From Abiotrophia sp965245735 (GTDB lineage: Bacteria > Bacillota > Bacilli > Lactobacillales > Aerococcaceae): a stretch of DNA of 64,000 nt. Below the pieces are notes generated by a model. The model was given only the letters and a program-made list of their open reading frames with translations. It was not told the origin of the DNA and did not search any database. Of this stretch, positions 1 to 8,637 are shown piece after piece. The stretch's first letter is position 1. Each line of letters opens with the position of its first letter. The stretch covers positions 23,221 through 87,220 of the forward strand of contig CBDFAX010000006.1 in NCBI GenBank assembly GCA_965245735.1, in the 5' to 3' direction. The position numbers and the translations under genes were made by a program.

Positions 1-25
1 AGGCTTGCTGTTTTTATTAGGCTTT

Positions 26-862
26 CTAGCCAATGAAATCCTTCATTAGGCTAGGAAGTTTTTCACTAATCTGATGGGGTAGGACCACCCACTGTTTCTG
101 AGCCATTTCTTGTGCCAGGTAGGAGTGGAGGAAAACGGCACTGCATAGGGCTAAATTAAAGTCATCTGGAAATTGAGCCAAAAAGGCAGCGACCATTCCA
201 GCCAGAGTGTCGCCCATGCCGCCGGTCGCCATGGCAGGTGTACCGACTGTCAATTGGTAGCAGGAACCATCCGTCAGATAGAGCTCTGTACCCGGTTTTT
301 TAAGTACTAGGTTGAAGCCAAGTTGTTTTTGAGCGGCCTGATTGGCTTGAGGGATCTGGTCTTCAATGGCTAGGTCAGATAGGCGTTGCCATTCAGCCTG
401 GTGGGGCGTGATAACTACAGGCACTCCACTAGGTAAAGGGTGGGGATGACGAGCCAAAAGCGTTAAGGCATCGCCATCTAAGACTAACTTTTGTCCAGGC
501 TTTAGCCAATCTAAAATCCGATGCAGACGTTGACAGGAAAATGCGTCCAGTCCCATGCCTGGACCAAGCAAAACTAGATTAGCTGCCTGCGTTAACGACT
601 TAAGTTGAGCTAGGTTAGACCAGTCACTGACCATGGCTTCAGGCAGACGAGCATGGAGGGCCGTGTGGTTGGCGACGTCAGTGGCAACAGTCGTGAGACC
701 ACTACCTGCGTAGACAGCCGCTTGAGCAGCTAGAATAATGGCGCCACCTAGCTGAGCATTGCCACCTACTAAGAGCGTCCGGCCAAAAGTTCCCTTGTGG
801 GATTGGATAGGTCGCTTAGGTAAACGATGGGCTAGCCCATCGTAAGTTAAAGGCTGAAACAT
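26..862 (-). CDS. nnrD: ADP/ATP-dependent NAD(P)H-hydrate dehydratase
   Basis: Repairs hydrated NAD(P)H (NADHX/NADPHX), a damaged form of the cofactor, in the cytoplasm. The protein has the CARKD/YjeF C-terminal fold: a GGNAQLGGA glycine-rich stretch near residue 34, VLLGPGMG in the middle, VITPHQAEW, and the ATP/metal motif GTPAMATGGMGDTLAG near the C-terminus. At about 278 residues it is the stand-alone dehydratase without the epimerase half. An upstream in-frame GTG (at 871) overlaps the Shine-Dalgarno AAAGGAG (871-877), so I choose the ATG at 862, 8 nt downstream of that site. It is divergent from prmA, with about 255 bp between the two starts. Confidence 0.93.
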   Translation of the reverse strand: MFQPLTYDGLAHRLPKRPIQSHKGTFGRTLLVGGNAQLGGAIILAAQAAVYAGSGLTTVATDVANHTALHARLPEAMVSDWSNLAQLKSLTQAANLVLLGPGMGLDAFSCQRLHRILDWLKPGQKLVLDGDALTLLARHPHPLPSGVPVVITPHQAEWQRLSDLAIEDQIPQANQAAQKQLGFNLVLKKPGTELYLTDGSCYQLTVGTPAMATGGMGDTLAGMVAAFLAQFPDDFNLALCSAVFLHSYLAQEMAQKQWVVLPHQISEKLPSLMKDFIG

Positions 863-1054
863 GACAGTCACTCCTTTGGACTTAGGTCTTATACACTTTT
901 ATTATAGCACTTCTAGTTCAAACTAGGCTAGTTTTGCCTAGCCACTGGTGGGAGAGATGCTGCATAAAAGCTAATAAACAGACCTATATCTTGGGACGAG
1001 TGCTTAAAAATCAACTAATATTCCTGATTTTGGGCATTTTTAACAGCCTAGTCA

Positions 1055-1083
1055 TTGAATTTTTGGCGTATTTGTTTCATAAT
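1055..1083 (+). promoter_or_regulatory. SigA-type promoter for the prmA-rsmE-deoC-rel-dtd run
   Basis: TTGAAT (1055-1060) and CATAAT (1078-1083) are separated by 17 bp and lie 36 bp before the prmA start. No closer terminator or promoter is seen between prmA and dtd. Confidence 0.65.
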
Positions 1084-1118
1084 AAAGAACATAGATAATC
1101 GTGAAAGGACGTGTTTAT

Positions 1119-2078
1119 ATGGCTGAAACCTGGTCTAAGGTGGTAGTCTCACTCGACACCCTGGATCCAGCGATGATTGACTTACTCAGTCATCTCCTCT
1201 TTGAAGCTGGTGCCATTGGGGTGGAAGTGGATTATGCCCAAGGTTATTTGGAGAACCACCCTAATTTATTTGGAGAATTAGCGGAACCACTGCCCAAAGA
1301 ACGTCTGGAGCACGAGACAGAGCTAATCGCCTTCTTCGAAGAAATGCCAGATCTAGATAGCCTCAAGACCCAGTTGGAGAGCCAATATAGTGATCCGCTT
1401 CGCCTTGAAGCCAGCGAGATTGAAAATGAAAATTGGCAGGAAAATTGGAAGGTTAACTATAAGCCTGAGCGTATTAGTCGCTACCTAACCATTGTGCCGA
1501 TTTGGGAAGACTACCAAGCCCAAGCAGGTGAACAAGTTATCTACTTGGATCCAGGTTTGGCCTTTGGGACAGGCAATCACCCAACTACTCAACTAGGGGT
1601 TCAGGCACTTGAAATGTACCTGCGTGGAGGCGAACGTGTCTTAGATGTCGGTACGGGGTCGGGGGTTTTAGCCTTTGTAGCGGTAGCCTTAGGTGCCAAA
1701 GAAGTGTGGGGCTACGACTTAGATCCTCAGGCTGTTGATAGCGCCCTGCAAAACTTGGTTCACCAGCAGGAACGTCAAGATGATTTGGCAAAGGTATTCA
1801 AGGACACGCCGATTCATTTCCAAGTTAAGGATTTGCTCAAAGGGGTAGACTGGCCAGTAGAGGTGATTGTCGCCAATATCTTGCCTCATATTCTAGTTAA
1901 TATGTTAGAAGATGCCCATCGCTTACTAACAGAAGATGGTTATCTCATTCTGGGCGGAATTCTCAATGAAAAGGCTGATCAACTGTTAGAAGACTTAGAA
2001 GCACATGGTTTCCGCCTTGTTCAAAGAGTCCAACTTAAGGGCTGGACGGGTCTGGTAACCCAGAAGCAAGAGGATTAA
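1119..2078 (+). CDS. prmA: Ribosomal protein L11 methyltransferase
   Basis: SAM-dependent methyltransferase that trimethylates ribosomal protein L11. Family landmarks are DPGLAFGTGNHPTT, then the SAM-binding DVGTGSGVLAFVAVALGA and VIVANILPHIL, the active-site region typical of PrmA. A GTG-initiated extension to 1101 is possible on paper, but AAAGGA at 1104-1109 lies inside it and sits 9 nt before the ATG at 1119, giving 319 residues, close to the usual length. It is followed after 3 nt by rsmE, a common Firmicutes pairing, and they probably share a transcript. Confidence 0.95.
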   Translation: MAETWSKVVVSLDTLDPAMIDLLSHLLFEAGAIGVEVDYAQGYLENHPNLFGELAEPLPKERLEHETELIAFFEEMPDLDSLKTQLESQYSDPLRLEASEIENENWQENWKVNYKPERISRYLTIVPIWEDYQAQAGEQVIYLDPGLAFGTGNHPTTQLGVQALEMYLRGGERVLDVGTGSGVLAFVAVALGAKEVWGYDLDPQAVDSALQNLVHQQERQDDLAKVFKDTPIHFQVKDLLKGVDWPVEVIVANILPHILVNMLEDAHRLLTEDGYLILGGILNEKADQLLEDLEAHGFRLVQRVQLKGWTGLVTQKQED

Positions 2079-2081
2079 ATC

Positions 2082-2849
2082 ATGCAACGTTATTTTATCG
2101 ACCAAACTGGCTTACTGGTTCAGGAATTGGTAACCATATCGGCTGATGACAGTCGACATTTCCTAAGGGTCATGCGGTCTCAGCCTGGGGCTAAGGCTTG
2201 GCTAGTGACTGGAGACGGGCAATGTTACTTGGCTCAATTAGAAGGGGAAGTGGACCGCCTAGCCCAGTTCCGCCTCTTAGAGCTCCAGGAAGGGGATAAC
2301 CGAGTAGAGTTGCCTGTTGAGGTCACCATTGCCTGTGGTTTGTCCAAAAATGATAAGCTAGATTACATTGTCCAAAAGGGAACCGAATGTGGCGCCAGTC
2401 ATTTTCAACCCCTGGCCCTCAATCGAGATGTCGTCAAATGGGATCATAAGAAGGCTGGCCAACGCCTAGACCGCCTACAAAAAATTGCCAAAGAAGCGGC
2501 CGAGCAATGCCACCGCCTCCACATCCCTCAAGTGGCGCAGCCCCTAAGCTTAGCTCAATTACTGGCTAGGTCAGCTGACTATGATGCTTGCTTAGTAGCC
2601 TACGAAGAAGACGCCAAACAAGGCGAACATAGTCGCTTGCGACAAACCTGCCAAGTCCTTAAGGGGCAAGCAGGCGCCAAGGTCTTGGTCGTTTTTGGGT
2701 CAGAAGGTGGCTTGACTCCTGAGGAAGTCTCTCAATTATGTGAAGCTGGCTTCCAAACGGTCGCCTTAGGGCCTCGTATTCTCCGGGCGGAGACGGCCCC
2801 AATTTATTTCTTATCTGCCTTATCCTATGCCCTAGAACTTGAACTATAA
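2082..2849 (+). CDS. rsmE: 16S rRNA m3U1498 methyltransferase
   Basis: SPOUT-class (trefoil-knot) methyltransferase that modifies U1498 in the 30S decoding centre. At 255 residues it is full length. Visible landmarks are the N-terminal PUA-like part with DDSRHFLRVMR, the knot motif VFGSEGGLTPEE and the C-terminal LGPRILRAETAP. An AGAGGA site precedes the ATG. The stop codon is 16 nt before the deoC start, so deoC's ribosome binding site lies at the end of this gene. Confidence 0.95.
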   Translation: MQRYFIDQTGLLVQELVTISADDSRHFLRVMRSQPGAKAWLVTGDGQCYLAQLEGEVDRLAQFRLLELQEGDNRVELPVEVTIACGLSKNDKLDYIVQKGTECGASHFQPLALNRDVVKWDHKKAGQRLDRLQKIAKEAAEQCHRLHIPQVAQPLSLAQLLARSADYDACLVAYEEDAKQGEHSRLRQTCQVLKGQAGAKVLVVFGSEGGLTPEEVSQLCEAGFQTVALGPRILRAETAPIYFLSALSYALELEL

Positions 2850-2865
2850 GGAAGGAGTCTATCTC

Positions 2866-3540
2866 ATGGAATTAGCAAAATACATTGATCACACCGCGCT
2901 TAAGGCCGATACTGGCCGTGCCGCCATTGAAACTCTCTGCCAAGAAGCCCGTGACTATGGCTTTATGTCAGTCTGTGTCAACCCTACTTGGGTGGCGACT
3001 GCTCATACTTTACTAGCAGGTTCAGACGTAAAAGTCTGCACAGTTATTGGCTTCCCTCTGGGGGCTAATAGCTTAGCTGTCAAAGCCTTTGAGACTCGCA
3101 CCGCTATCCAAGAGGGAGCGGATGAAGTCGACATGGTTATTAACATTGGTGCTGCAAAAGACGGCAATTGGGACCTAGTCAAAGGGGATATCCAAGCCGT
3201 AGTAGAGGCAGCTAATCATCAAGCCTTAGTTAAGGTGATTTTAGAAACATGTCTCCTGACCAAGGAGGAAATCGTTAAAGCCAGCCAAGCAGCTAAGGAA
3301 GCTGGGGCTGACTTCGTTAAGACCTCGACCGGTTTCTCAACTGGCGGTGCCACTGTCCAAGATATCCGCCTCATGCGGGAAACCGTAGGCCCTGACATGG
3401 GAGTTAAGGCCAGCGGCGGTGTTCAAAACCGAGAGGATGCCTTGGCTATGATTGAAGCGGGCGCTAGCCGAATTGGCGCCTCCAAGGGGATTGCGATTGT
3501 GACCGGCCAGGCTACAAGCAATGCACCAGGAAGCTATTAG
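2866..3540 (+). CDS. deoC: Deoxyribose-phosphate aldolase
   Basis: Class I aldolase that splits 2-deoxyribose-5-phosphate into glyceraldehyde-3-phosphate and acetaldehyde in deoxynucleoside catabolism. IDHTALK at the start, the VKVILETCLL segment with its Schiff-base lysine, and KTSTGFSTGGAT are the diagnostic motifs. A TTG start at 2839 would extend it by 9 residues, but GGAAGGAG (2850-2857) lies inside that extension and directs initiation to the ATG at 2866, giving 224 residues. Its position between rsmE and rel is less usual; deoC is more often next to nucleoside phosphorylase genes. A nucleoside ABC transporter lies about 18 kb away. Confidence 0.95.
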   Translation: MELAKYIDHTALKADTGRAAIETLCQEARDYGFMSVCVNPTWVATAHTLLAGSDVKVCTVIGFPLGANSLAVKAFETRTAIQEGADEVDMVINIGAAKDGNWDLVKGDIQAVVEAANHQALVKVILETCLLTKEEIVKASQAAKEAGADFVKTSTGFSTGGATVQDIRLMRETVGPDMGVKASGGVQNREDALAMIEAGASRIGASKGIAIVTGQATSNAPGSY

Positions 3541-3568
3541 TAATTGCAAGTAAGAAAGGAAGAGTAGG

Positions 3569-5779
3569 ATGGCACAAGCACCAGATTTAACGGCCGCAGA
3601 TGTCATGGCCCTCTGCGAAAGCTACATGAATGAAAAGCATGTGGCCTTCGTTAAAAAGGCGTTGGATTTCGCCACAGAAGCCCACAAGGAGCAATTTCGC
3701 TTATCGGGAGAAGCATACATCGTGCATCCTATTCAAGTTGCTGGAATTCTCGCCCAACTCAAGATGGACCCTGATACGGTCGCGACCGGCTTCCTCCATG
3801 ATGTGGTGGAAGATACTGACTACACCCTAGAAGATATCGTCCGCGAATTTTCTGAGACGGTAGCCTTCTTGGTAGATGGCGTCACCAAGTTGGGGAAATT
3901 TAAGTTCCAGAGTAAGGAAGAAGCCTTAGCAGAAAACCACCGTAAGATGCTCTTGGCCATGGCCAAAGACATGCGGATTATCATGGTCAAACTGGCTGAC
4001 CGCCTTCATAATATGCGGACCCTTAAATTCCAAAAGCCGTCCAAGCAAGTGGAAAAATCTCAAGAAGCGATTGAGATTTATGCACCGCTAGCTGACCGTT
4101 TAGGGATGAACTTGATTAAGTGGGAACTGGAAGATATTGCACTGCGTTATATCAATCCAGACGCCTACTATCAGATTGTCAACTTGATGAAGTCTAAGCG
4201 GGAAGAGCGCGAGACCTATATTCAAGAAGCCATTCAGGATATTAACGAGGCCATTGAAGAATTACATATCAAGGCCGATGTTTATGGGCGTCCAAAGCAC
4301 ATTTATTCTATTTACCGTAAGATGGTCAAGCAGAATAAGGATTTTGATGAAATCTATGACCTCTTAGCTATCCGTGCCCTGGTACCGACCATTAAGGATT
4401 GTTATGCTGTCCTAGGGGCGGTCCATACCAAGTGGAAACCAATGCCTGGCCGCTTCAAAGACTATATCGCCATGCCTAAGGCTAATCTCTATCAGTCCAT
4501 TCATACGACAGTTATCGGGCCGCATGGCAAACCGGTTGAAATTCAGATTCGGACTTTCCAAATGAACGAAGTGGCCGAGTACGGGGTTGCAGCTCACTGG
4601 GCCTACAAAGAAGGTAAGACCCAGCAAGTCCGCGAAGATGAAGCCATTAAGAAGCAACTGACTTGGTTCCGCGATATTGTAGAATTAGAAGATGAAGCCA
4701 AGGACGCCGGTGAGTTCATGGATTTCGTTAAGGAAGACATCTTCAAGGACCAAGTCTATGTCTTCTCACCAAAGGGGGATGTCTTCGAACTGCCTAATGG
4801 GGCGGGGCCCTTGGACTTTGCCTACCATGTCCATACGGATGTGGGTCAGAAAACAATTGGGGCCAAGGTCAACGGCAAGATTGTCCCACTTAACTACAAG
4901 CTCAAAAACGGCGATATCGTTGATATCTTAACCAACCCGAATTCCAATGGACCAAGTCGTGACTGGTTGAAATATACCGCCACTTCCAAGGCACGTAACA
5001 AAATCAAACGTTACTTCAAACTACTTGATCGTGATCGCAATAGTGAACGTGGTCAAGCCATGGTGGAAGAAGAACTCAAGAAAAATAGCTATAGCCTTAA
5101 ACTATTGGCTAAGAAGGCCTATGAGAAGGAACTTTTTGAACGCTATAATGTGCCGAGTTTGGCTGACCTTTTTGCAGCCGTAGCCTTGGGAGAAGTATCT
5201 GCCATTAGTGTCTATAACTTCTTGCATAGCAAGGAACAGAAGGATGTCCCACCGGCAGAGCCACTAACCAATGAGCAAACCCTCAACAAACCTGAGACCG
5301 AGGCCATGAAGATTCAACATGAAAATGGCGTCATGGTGCGTGGGGTTAACAACCTTATGATTCGTCTCAGTCGTTGCTGCAGTCCGGTTCCGGGTGACCA
5401 AATTGTGGGTTACGTGACACGAGGGAGGGGAATTTCAGTTCACCGTAAGGACTGTCCTAACTTACTCAATGAACCTGATTTGCAACAACGTACGATTCCA
5501 GTTGAATGGGAAAGCACCGGCCAGCTTGGTGCCGACTATGTCACCGAGATTCGGGTAGTGGGCTTTGATCGCAATGGGCTAATCAATGAAGTCTTGCATG
5601 TGGTCAACCACTCAGTTAAGACCTTACGCAATGTTAATGGGAAAGTTGACGACAAGACTTCAACGGCGACAGTCACCATTAAGGTTGCGATTTCTAATAC
5701 GGCTCAATTAGAAGATCTCATGGTCAAATTACGTAACATTCCGGACGTTTATGAAGTAACCCGGGTCAATAATAAGTAG
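3569..5779 (+). CDS. rel: Bifunctional (p)ppGpp synthetase/hydrolase (Rel)
   Basis: Stringent-response enzyme that makes and degrades (p)ppGpp. At 736 residues it has the full long-RSH architecture: an HD hydrolase domain with GFLHDVVEDT (about residue 77), a synthetase domain with GRFKDYIAMPKANLYQS (about 295-310), a TGS domain with VYVFSPKGDVFELPNGAGPLDFAYHVHT (about 395-420), a CC/zinc-finger segment RLSRCCSPVPGD (about 600) and a C-terminal ACT domain. The intact HD pair and the RFKD motif indicate a bifunctional enzyme. Start ATG follows GAAAGGAAGAG. It is followed closely by dtd, the usual Firmicutes neighbour. Confidence 0.96.
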   Translation: MAQAPDLTAADVMALCESYMNEKHVAFVKKALDFATEAHKEQFRLSGEAYIVHPIQVAGILAQLKMDPDTVATGFLHDVVEDTDYTLEDIVREFSETVAFLVDGVTKLGKFKFQSKEEALAENHRKMLLAMAKDMRIIMVKLADRLHNMRTLKFQKPSKQVEKSQEAIEIYAPLADRLGMNLIKWELEDIALRYINPDAYYQIVNLMKSKREERETYIQEAIQDINEAIEELHIKADVYGRPKHIYSIYRKMVKQNKDFDEIYDLLAIRALVPTIKDCYAVLGAVHTKWKPMPGRFKDYIAMPKANLYQSIHTTVIGPHGKPVEIQIRTFQMNEVAEYGVAAHWAYKEGKTQQVREDEAIKKQLTWFRDIVELEDEAKDAGEFMDFVKEDIFKDQVYVFSPKGDVFELPNGAGPLDFAYHVHTDVGQKTIGAKVNGKIVPLNYKLKNGDIVDILTNPNSNGPSRDWLKYTATSKARNKIKRYFKLLDRDRNSERGQAMVEEELKKNSYSLKLLAKKAYEKELFERYNVPSLADLFAAVALGEVSAISVYNFLHSKEQKDVPPAEPLTNEQTLNKPETEAMKIQHENGVMVRGVNNLMIRLSRCCSPVPGDQIVGYVTRGRGISVHRKDCPNLLNEPDLQQRTIPVEWESTGQLGADYVTEIRVVGFDRNGLINEVLHVVNHSVKTLRNVNGKVDDKTSTATVTIKVAISNTAQLEDLMVKLRNIPDVYEVTRVNNK

Positions 5780-5790
5780 GAGGCCCCTGA

Positions 5791-6240
5791 ATGCGAGTAC
5801 TTATTCAACGTTGCCGTCGGGGGCAGGTTGCAATTGACGGTCAAGTGGTAGGAGCGATTGATAGGGGCTTTGTCCTCTTGGTCGGTGTGACTCACGAAGA
5901 CGGCCCAGAAGATGTGACCTATTGCGCCCGAAAAATCAGCAAACTACGTGTCTTTGAAGATGAGCAGGGGCGGATGAATGCCAGTTTGGATATTCTGCCG
6001 GACGGCGCCATTCTATCTATTAGCCAATTTACTTTATATGGTGATGTCCGCAAGGGTAATCGGCCAAGTTTTACCCAGTCGGCTCGGCCAGAAGTGGCGG
6101 AACCACTCTATGAGTCACTTAATCAGACTCTTAGGGAAGCAGGTTTCAGAGTGGAAACAGGACGCTTTGGAGCAGACATGCAGGTCTTAATTGAAAATGA
6201 TGGACCAGTGACCATCCTAATCGATTCAAAAGAAAAATAA
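5791..6240 (+). CDS. dtd: D-aminoacyl-tRNA deacylase
   Basis: Removes D-amino acids (and mischarged glycine) from tRNAs. It has the family length of 149 residues and the two catalytic motifs ISQFTLYGD (about 71-79) and NDGPVTI near the C-terminus. GGAGG sits just before the ATG. It is the last gene of the prmA-to-dtd run, and an intrinsic terminator follows immediately. Confidence 0.96.
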   Translation: MRVLIQRCRRGQVAIDGQVVGAIDRGFVLLVGVTHEDGPEDVTYCARKISKLRVFEDEQGRMNASLDILPDGAILSISQFTLYGDVRKGNRPSFTQSARPEVAEPLYESLNQTLREAGFRVETGRFGADMQVLIENDGPVTILIDSKEK

Positions 6241-6242
6241 GC

Positions 6243-6285
6243 AAAATCCAGAGATTGAACCTGACTCAATCCCTGGATTTTTTTC
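6243..6285 (+). terminator. Intrinsic terminator after dtd
   Basis: A 16-bp stem with one mismatch (6243-6258 against 6266-6281) is followed by a T run. Confidence 0.85.
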
Positions 6286-6298
6286 TTAATATTAAACA

Positions 6299-6324
6299 CA
6301 AAAAAAGAACCCTGATAGGGCTCT
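6299..6324 (-). terminator. Terminator of the tRNA-Leu gene
   Basis: On the minus strand AGAGCCCT and AGGGTTCT form an 8-bp stem with a 3-nt loop, followed by seven T residues, just after the tRNA 3' end. Confidence 0.8.
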
Positions 6325-6331
6325 TTTATGA

Positions 6332-6414
6332 TGCGGAGAAAGGGATTTGAACCCTCACGTCCTATTGGACACATGCGCCTGAAGCATGCGCGTCTGCCGT
6401 TCCGCCATCTCCGC
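6332..6414 (-). tRNA. tRNA-Leu (anticodon CAG)
   Basis: An 83-nt class II tRNA. The acceptor arms GCGGAGA and TCTCCGC pair, GGTTCAAATCC forms the T-arm, and there is a variable arm as in Leu tRNAs. The 5-bp anticodon stem CATGC/GCATG encloses a 7-nt loop with anticodon CAG (plus-strand 6379-6381), reading CUG. The 3' CCA is not encoded; after discriminator A the sequence is TCA, so CCA addition is needed. Confidence 0.93.
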
Positions 6415-6493
6415 TTAACACAAAATGTATTATACTACATTTTGCTGAAAAAGGAAATGACAAAGGCCTAAAAGCGGTTAAGTTTTTACTGGA

Positions 6494-7318
6494 CTAGAGG
6501 CTAACTCCCATAAAGTCGCGAATGATGGGAACTAGACCATCTTGGTCGTTGGAGAGGGTAATATGGTCGGCTGCTTCCTTAAGCAGTGGGGTGGCATTAG
6601 CCATGGCAACGCCCAAACCGGCTGTCTCAATCATGGTCAAGTCGTTATTACCATCGCCGCAGGCAATAACCTGGTCCAGAGTCAAACCAAGGTGCTGGCA
6701 AAGGACTTTAATGGCTTGGCCTTTTGAGACTTGATGGTGAACGAACTCCAGGAAATAAGGCTTAGAGGTGGTGGCATAGGTTAAATCGCCGAAGCGTCCC
6801 TTCAATTCAGCATCTGCAGCTGTCACTAGGTCTGGGTCACCAACTCCAATGAATTTCATCCGGGCTTTAGCTAGTTGAGACAGGTTAGCGATGGCCTCCG
6901 AATCATAACGGTCGGGAATACCTGTTAATTGACTTTCAATGTGGCTATAGTCATTGGACTTATCCATGACCACGTACTCGTCGATATAGGTTAGGACAGT
7001 CAGCCCCTTAGCTTGAATATATTGGACAATGTCATCTTGAGCGTCAGCTTCTAGGCGTTGGCTGAAGAGTTCCTGGCCATCTGCCATACTGGTGATGGCA
7101 GCGCCATTGAAGGAAATGATGTAAGAATCGAAATGGTCTAATTTCAGCTGCTTAGCCGTTTCAATCATAGAAGGGGTTGGTCGGCCGCTAGCTAGCACGA
7201 CTTTCTTGCCTTGCTCCTGAGCCTTCATCAAGGCCTGGTAGGTGGCATCAGAGATTGTGTTCTTACTGGTCATCAAAGTATCATCAATATCTAAGACCAG
7301 CATTTGATAATCTGTCAT
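6494..7318 (-). CDS. Cof-type HAD-family phosphatase
   Basis: Haloacid-dehalogenase hydrolase of the Cof/YidA type, likely acting on sugar phosphates or flavin/pyridoxal phosphates in the cytoplasm; the substrate cannot be told from sequence. HAD motif I is LDIDDTLM near residue 10, motif II is VLASGRP, and motifs III/IV are the lysine in VSKGQAIKVL and ACGDGNNDLTMI. The length of 274 residues is standard. GGAGT precedes the ATG. It is a single gene with its own promoter, facing the lipid kinase gene. Confidence 0.9.
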   Translation of the reverse strand: MTDYQMLVLDIDDTLMTSKNTISDATYQALMKAQEQGKKVVLASGRPTPSMIETAKQLKLDHFDSYIISFNGAAITSMADGQELFSQRLEADAQDDIVQYIQAKGLTVLTYIDEYVVMDKSNDYSHIESQLTGIPDRYDSEAIANLSQLAKARMKFIGVGDPDLVTAADAELKGRFGDLTYATTSKPYFLEFVHHQVSKGQAIKVLCQHLGLTLDQVIACGDGNNDLTMIETAGLGVAMANATPLLKEAADHITLSNDQDGLVPIIRDFMGVSL

Positions 7319-7349
7319 AAGTGGACTCCTTAATCAATTTGCTAGATTT

Positions 7350-7378
7350 ATTGTATCGGAAAGCCTAGAAAATGACAA
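7350..7378 (-). promoter_or_regulatory. SigA-type promoter of the HAD phosphatase
   Basis: Read on the minus strand: TTGTCA (7378-7373), 17-bp spacer, TACAAT (7355-7350). This is close to consensus and 31 bp before the start codon. Confidence 0.8.
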
Positions 7379-7444
7379 CTATCTGAGTTACAATTAATAG
7401 GTTAAGGCAAGCGCCAGATAGGGCATAAGGAGGTAGGAGAGCAG

Positions 7445-8371
7445 ATGCAAGAATTAGCGATTATCGCCCACCAAGGGGCAGGCGGTGGCCAGGGAGCTAA
7501 AGTCTTGGAGGAGACTCTGGCAGCCCTGAACAAACGCCAAATAGCGCCTAAAGTCTATATTAGCACTTATGCTGGCCATAGTGAGCTTTTGGCTCAGCAA
7601 TTGGCTCAGGAGCCGGTCATTGCAGTCATTGGTGGTGACGGGACGCTGCACGAAGTTGTGGCCAGTCTAGCTGGACAATCACAGCCACCTGCCATTCTCT
7701 ATTTGCCGGCGGGACGTGGTAATGATTTTGCTAGAGCCTGGCAGGCTAAACGGAAGCTAGCTCAAGCCTTAGATCAATTGCAGGCAGGTAGCCGACTTCA
7801 AGTGCCGATTCTGCGTTTGCAAGATCAGGTCAGTGGACAAATTAGCTATGGGATTAATAGCCTAGGGATAGGTTTTGATGCTATGGTTAATCAGCAATCC
7901 AAGGCTTTGAGACTAGGGCGTTTGCTTGCCAAGTGGCATTTGGGCAAGTTGTCCTACTTAGTGGCTGTTTTTGCTAGTTTACCGAAATTAGAGGCTTTTG
8001 AGGTTAGTCTCAGCCTAGATAATCAGTCGCCTCAACTAGTGTCTGACTGCTATCTCTTCAGTGTCCTCAAAAATCCTTATATGGGTGGAGGCATAAAATT
8101 AGATAATCTAGGCCAGGCTCGCAATCCAGAGATTAGTGTTATGGCCTTTCACAGTATCAAGGCAAGACATTTACCAGGCTTGATTTGGCGAGTCTTAGTC
8201 AGTCATAAGCAGGACCAATCGCCTCAAGTCAGTCGTTGGACCGGGCAAAAGCTTGATTTGGCCATTAAACAAGCCATTCTAGGTCAAGTGGATGGGGAAG
8301 TTCAGGAGGCGGCGCCACGTCAACTGACCATTGATTGGTTGACTTATCCATTTATTCTGGCAGAACCTTGA
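7445..8371 (+). CDS. Diacylglycerol/lipid kinase (DAGK catalytic domain, YegS-like)
   Basis: A lipid kinase of the DAGK_cat/LCB5 family, probably returning diacylglycerol to phosphatidate for phospholipid and lipoteichoic-acid turnover at the membrane. IGGDGTLHEVVASL (about 60-73) is the nucleotide-binding motif and LPAGRGNDFAR the second conserved block; the ending SVMAF...GQVDGE also fits. At 308 residues it has normal length. AGGAGG lies upstream of the ATG with a long spacing, and a closer GGAGAG is also present. The alaS promoter overlaps its last codons. Which lipid it uses is not shown. Confidence 0.88.
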   Translation: MQELAIIAHQGAGGGQGAKVLEETLAALNKRQIAPKVYISTYAGHSELLAQQLAQEPVIAVIGGDGTLHEVVASLAGQSQPPAILYLPAGRGNDFARAWQAKRKLAQALDQLQAGSRLQVPILRLQDQVSGQISYGINSLGIGFDAMVNQQSKALRLGRLLAKWHLGKLSYLVAVFASLPKLEAFEVSLSLDNQSPQLVSDCYLFSVLKNPYMGGGIKLDNLGQARNPEISVMAFHSIKARHLPGLIWRVLVSHKQDQSPQVSRWTGQKLDLAIKQAILGQVDGEVQEAAPRQLTIDWLTYPFILAEP

Positions 8372-8397
8372 CTTTTAGGGGCTTTTAGCCGTATAAT
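8368..8397 (+). promoter_or_regulatory. SigA-type promoter for the alaS T-box transcript
   Basis: TTGACT (8368-8373), 18-bp spacer, TATAAT (8392-8397), overlapping the lipid kinase stop codon. The leader to alaS is about 235 nt. Confidence 0.8.
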
Positions 8398-8399
8398 GA

Positions 8400-8615
8400 T
8401 AGAGGTATAAGGCTATATTGAACCCAGCCTCAGAGAGACTTCATTTGGTGGAAGAAGTCACGGGTCTCAATGCTCCCTTAGGTCTGACTAGTGGCAACAC
8501 TAGCGTAGGATTGGCGTTAACAATCATTAAAGATGTAATGAAGCAGATTCGTTATAAGCAAGGTGGTACCGCGACTTATCGCCCTTGCATGTAATGAATG
8601 TGTTTTTTATTTTTA
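8400..8615 (+). promoter_or_regulatory. T-box riboswitch (alanine) upstream of alaS
   Basis: The canonical T-box core AAGGTGGTACCGCG lies at 8560-8573, followed by the terminator-side CCCTTGC and a T run (8601-8614). These features show a T-box leader that senses uncharged tRNA-Ala and permits alaS transcription. The upstream part contains a stem I-like pairing (around 8430-8475) followed by GCT at 8470-8472, the best candidate Ala specifier codon. The specifier call is weaker than the T-box call. The terminator stem is GCAAGG/CCTTGC extended by imperfect pairs. Confidence 0.9.
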
Positions 8616-8637
8616 TTAGAAAAGGAGTTCATCGTAT

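Noticed and set aside
1..25. Possible gene end at the window edge
   Set aside because: Only 25 bases lie outside nnrD; nothing can be supported.
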